From contig CP070813.1 in the NCBI GenBank assembly GCA_020344055.1, positions 1,151,648 through 1,194,634 of the forward strand: a stretch of DNA of 42,987 nucleotides. The letters run 5' to 3'. Source of the DNA: Candidatus Zixiibacteriota bacterium. Lineage in GTDB: Bacteria; Zixibacteria; MSB-5A5; UBA10806. Each line of letters begins with the position of its first letter. Within the stretch, counting starts at the first letter, position 1. The notes beneath the pieces are model-generated. The model was not told the DNA's origin and searched no databases. It worked only from the letters and a program-made list of their open reading frames with translations. The position numbers and the translations under genes were made by a program. This document shows, piece after piece, positions 40,389 through 42,987 of this stretch.

Positions 40389-42987
40389 ATGAAAAGCGTT
40401 TATATTTTAGTTCTGATATTCGCGTTAAGCCCGGTGGTATCGGCCCAACTCGACCATGACGTCGGCGTATCGGCCATCATCAGCCCGCCCGAAACGACGA
40501 ATATCTTTTTGAATCATCCCGTTAGTATCGAAATAACGAACTTTGGCCAAAATTCCGAATCATTTAATGTATATTGCGAGATATATTTTGCCGATTCCAC
40601 GGCCATTACATTCTATGATATTCTTGCAGTAAATAATCTTGCCCCCGGCGAGGTCGACACCGTTACAAGTTGGGCTGAATTTTCAATCAGGAGTATTTAT
40701 GGACCTGAATGGATCAAGAATTTTTACGAATATGATATTTTTTCTTATTCTGACCTGGCAGGTGACCAAAATCCACAAAACGATACCACATACCAAAGAA
40801 TGGTATTTGTCAATGAATCATTTTTAATATTTGGAGATAAGGATGGCCTGCCCGTCCAAGTAAACATCGGATCCATAATCGAAATCCCGGTTTGGGGAGG
40901 AACCCCCTCGGAAAATAACATTGATTCCATTTGTTTCGTTCACATTCCCGTGGCTTCAGATGATTCTATAATTGCCTTAAGATACCCAAGCATAGAAATG
41001 GATCCGCTGGATACATTGCCAGTACATTCTTATTTCCCCGATACGTTGATCGGACTCTGGGATGCCAGGTTTTTCTATGATCCCGCTCCTGATACTCATT
41101 TCGTCGATTGGACAGTTCAGGGTATCCTCGGATTCGCGTATCTGGGCGGCGATCCCAACGAACCGTTACTGACCAATGGTGATACTGTTTTGATTGGCAC
41201 TTATGTTATGAAAACCATTTTTGATTCAACCTTGATGGGGCAAACTATATTTCCATTGCAAAACGGTTTTTCAATATTGGATGGTGGGTTGCTCTGGGGT
41301 TTTTGGGACGGTATCACCTGCGTTATTCCGAATGCCTCCTATAACCCATTAAGATTTCTTTCGTACGACGAACTCGGCTATGTAATGGGAACCGTCACCG
41401 ATACCAGCGGCTCGCCTGTGGACGAGGCGGTCGTCAGCCTTGTGGACGCTTTCAGAGTGGACACCACCGATCTTTCAGGAGAATATTATCTTTCATGGAT
41501 CACTCCCGGTATATATACGATGGAATTTTACCATCCCGATTACGGCTCAGCCTTCGTAAACGATGTTGAGATAACCGCGGGGGATACGACAGTAATTGAC
41601 TATGTTATTACCGATCACGACGTCGGCGTATCGGCCATTATCAGCCCGCCGGATACAACCAATATCTTCAAACATCACCCGATCACGTTCGAGGTAAATA
41701 ATTACGGTACGTCCGTCGAATCATTTGACGTGATCTTCGAAATCTATATAGCTGATTCTACGGGTATATCCTTTGCGGATACGGTGGAAGTTATTAACCT
41801 GGGGGCTGGCGCCGCAGATACTCTGAGCGGTTCAAAAAAGTTTTCAATTATTACCCTATACCCGGCGTTGTTTAACTTTTATGAATACGACGTTATCGCT
41901 TACTCTACTCTATCCAGCGATGAAAATTCCCAGAATGACACCGCCTATGGAGAAATTGTTTTCCTAACGGAATCATTTTTTATTGTGGGAGGCCACGATG
42001 GCTTTCCTTTTGACGTTAATATAGGATCTATAATTGAGATTCCGATTTGGGGTGGAACGCCGCCGGGCAATGATAGAGATACAGTAGATTTTATGCATAT
42101 TCCCATGTCTTCCAGTGATTCGCTGATTGACTTCAGATATCCGAGTATAGAGATGGATCCGCTGGATACATTATTGGCGCATTCATATTTTGCAGATTTG
42201 ACTTTAGGGCCCTGGGATGAACATTACTTCGATTATTCCAGACCGGATACATCACCTTACTGGACAGTCCAAAGTATAATCGCGTACCGCGATCTTGCCG
42301 GCGGACCAAATCCGCCAATTTTTACAATGGGCGATACGGTTTTATTCGCAACTTGTGTTATAAAAACAATATTTGATTCTACACTCATGGGTAATATACA
42401 TTATGCTTTTCAAAATGGTCTTGATCCCGTATATGGATTTTTACATTGGGGCTTAATTGATGGCGTGACGCCGATATACCCCAATTCATCATATGGCCCC
42501 ATCCGCTTCATGACGGCGGACGAACTTGGCTATGTCATGGGAATTGTCACAGATACCAGCGGCTTGCCCACGGACGAGGCGATCGTCAGCCTCATCGACG
42601 CTTTCAGGGAGGATACCACCGATATTTCGGGCGAATATTATCTCCCGTGGATTACGCCCGGCACCTATTCCATGGAATTTTATCATCCGGATTACGGATC
42701 GGCCTTTGTAAACGACGTTGAAGTTTTGGCTGGAGACACGACCATCGTCGATTTCCAGCTGGGCGGGGGATGCGACTATCTGCCCGGCGACGCCAACGGC
42801 GATGATAATACCAATGGCCTCGATGTTACCTATTTGGTTGCCTATTTTAAAGGCGGTTCTCCCCCGCCGGATCAATGCGATTGCCCACCGCATGGCATAA
42901 TCTATGCTGCGGCAGATGCTAACGGTAGCTGCGCCACGAACGGCCTGGACGTCACCTACATGGTCTCATACTTCAAGGGCGGCCCGC
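40389..42987 (+). CDS. Giant modular secreted protein with twin CARDB/cohesin-like modules and dockerin-like end, 3' partial
   Basis: An uninterrupted frame runs from ATG 40389 (GGAGG 4 bp upstream) to the window end: 866 codons without a stop. The protein starts with a signal peptide (MKSVYILVLIFALSPVVSAQ). Two tandem modules follow (40452-41612 and 41613-42758, about 385 aa each). Each has a CARDB-like part starting DHDVGVSAIISPP, a cohesin-like part (FGDKDGLPVQVNIGSIIEIP and GGHDGFPFDVNIGSIIEIP) and a regulatory-like fold (ELGYVMGTVTDTSG). The visible end is a pair of dockerin-like loops (DANGDDNTNGLD, DANGSCATNGLD). Its last modules closely match those of the previous gene. The stop codon is expected soon after the window edge. 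Confidence 0.92.
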   Translation, partial: MKSVYILVLIFALSPVVSAQLDHDVGVSAIISPPETTNIFLNHPVSIEITNFGQNSESFNVYCEIYFADSTAITFYDILAVNNLAPGEVDTVTSWAEFSIRSIYGPEWIKNFYEYDIFSYSDLAGDQNPQNDTTYQRMVFVNESFLIFGDKDGLPVQVNIGSIIEIPVWGGTPSENNIDSICFVHIPVASDDSIIALRYPSIEMDPLDTLPVHSYFPDTLIGLWDARFFYDPAPDTHFVDWTVQGILGFAYLGGDPNEPLLTNGDTVLIGTYVMKTIFDSTLMGQTIFPLQNGFSILDGGLLWGFWDGITCVIPNASYNPLRFLSYDELGYVMGTVTDTSGSPVDEAVVSLVDAFRVDTTDLSGEYYLSWITPGIYTMEFYHPDYGSAFVNDVEITAGDTTVIDYVITDHDVGVSAIISPPDTTNIFKHHPITFEVNNYGTSVESFDVIFEIYIADSTGISFADTVEVINLGAGAADTLSGSKKFSIITLYPALFNFYEYDVIAYSTLSSDENSQNDTAYGEIVFLTESFFIVGGHDGFPFDVNIGSIIEIPIWGGTPPGNDRDTVDFMHIPMSSSDSLIDFRYPSIEMDPLDTLLAHSYFADLTLGPWDEHYFDYSRPDTSPYWTVQSIIAYRDLAGGPNPPIFTMGDTVLFATCVIKTIFDSTLMGNIHYAFQNGLDPVYGFLHWGLIDGVTPIYPNSSYGPIRFMTADELGYVMGIVTDTSGLPTDEAIVSLIDAFREDTTDISGEYYLPWITPGTYSMEFYHPDYGSAFVNDVEVLAGDTTIVDFQLGGGCDYLPGDANGDDNTNGLDVTYLVAYFKGGSPPPDQCDCPPHGIIYAAADANGSCATNGLDVTYMVSYFKGGP
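40452..42758 (+). repeat. Two tandem protein-coding module repeats of about 1.15 kb
   Basis: 40452-41612 and 41613-42758 encode the same order of CARDB-like, cohesin-like and regulatory-like modules. The segments SIEMDPLDTL, TIFDSTLMG and FYHPDYGSAFVNDVE recur in both copies and, in part, in the preceding gene. Confidence 0.85.

Noticed and set aside
42489-42900. Short frames on both strands near the window end
   Set aside because: They lie within the long open frame that starts at 40389 and are shadows of its dockerin-like end.

Overview
The window looks like a stretch of chromosome from an uncultured Gram-negative, didermic bacterium of the FCB (Fibrobacteres-Chlorobi-Bacteroidetes) superphylum. 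My best guess is a Zixibacteria-like lineage. This is an inference from protein style, not from a marker gene. The clues are secreted proteins ending in paired dockerin-like calcium loops, a secreted aminopeptidase with a T9SS-type C-terminal sorting domain, an Omp85-type outer-membrane barrel, very large multiheme cytochromes, and promoters of plain sigma-70 type (TTGACA, 17 bp, TATAAT). No rRNA, tRNA, IS element, phage gene or CRISPR array was seen.

Layout: (1) 1-3804 holds two adjacent paralogous cytochromes, each a multiheme c part fused to a membrane cytochrome b part. The first is cut by the window edge and the second has 19 CxxCH motifs. (2) 3901-8503 has a NodB-type deacetylase with an altered active site, glutamine synthetase glnA, and a sugar pair (UDP-GlcNAc 2-epimerase plus an NAD-dependent epimerase). 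(3) 8743-13626 has an ACT-domain protein, a PilZ protein, a secreted M1 aminopeptidase and a protein with two complete SET methyltransferase domains in tandem. (4) 13718-18826 holds metabolic and repair genes: M48 protease, two GNATs, M55 D-aminopeptidase, tag glycosylase and an SSS symporter. (5) 18840-25384 is mostly envelope related: a TMGGS-repeat beta-helix-like protein, an Omp85 barrel, an EamA transporter, an S9 peptidase and an orphan PAS-PAS protein. (6) 25686-30026 is a cofactor operon: acpS, class II aldolase, deoxynucleoside kinase, folB, folK, panB, panC. PanB uses methylene-tetrahydrofolate, and AcpS uses CoA, so folate, pantothenate and CoA use are tied together. (7) 30078-37298 has an NtrY-like kinase, a creatininase-like protein, a pair of roadblock-like proteins, DinB, a degenerate aldo/keto reductase and an M3 oligoendopeptidase. 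(8) 37555 to the end has two giant modular secreted proteins with CARDB, cohesin-like, carboxypeptidase-regulatory-like and dockerin-like modules. The second runs off the window without a stop.

The strongest leads for new biology are the tandem SET protein with eukaryote-like zinc post-SET cysteines, the dockerin/cohesin-like secreted pair with a shared 41-bp upstream element, the 19-heme cytochrome with an 8+8 heme duplication, the two-gene roadblock-like module, and a set of promoters whose predicted transcription start falls on or next to the start codon (leaderless mRNAs).
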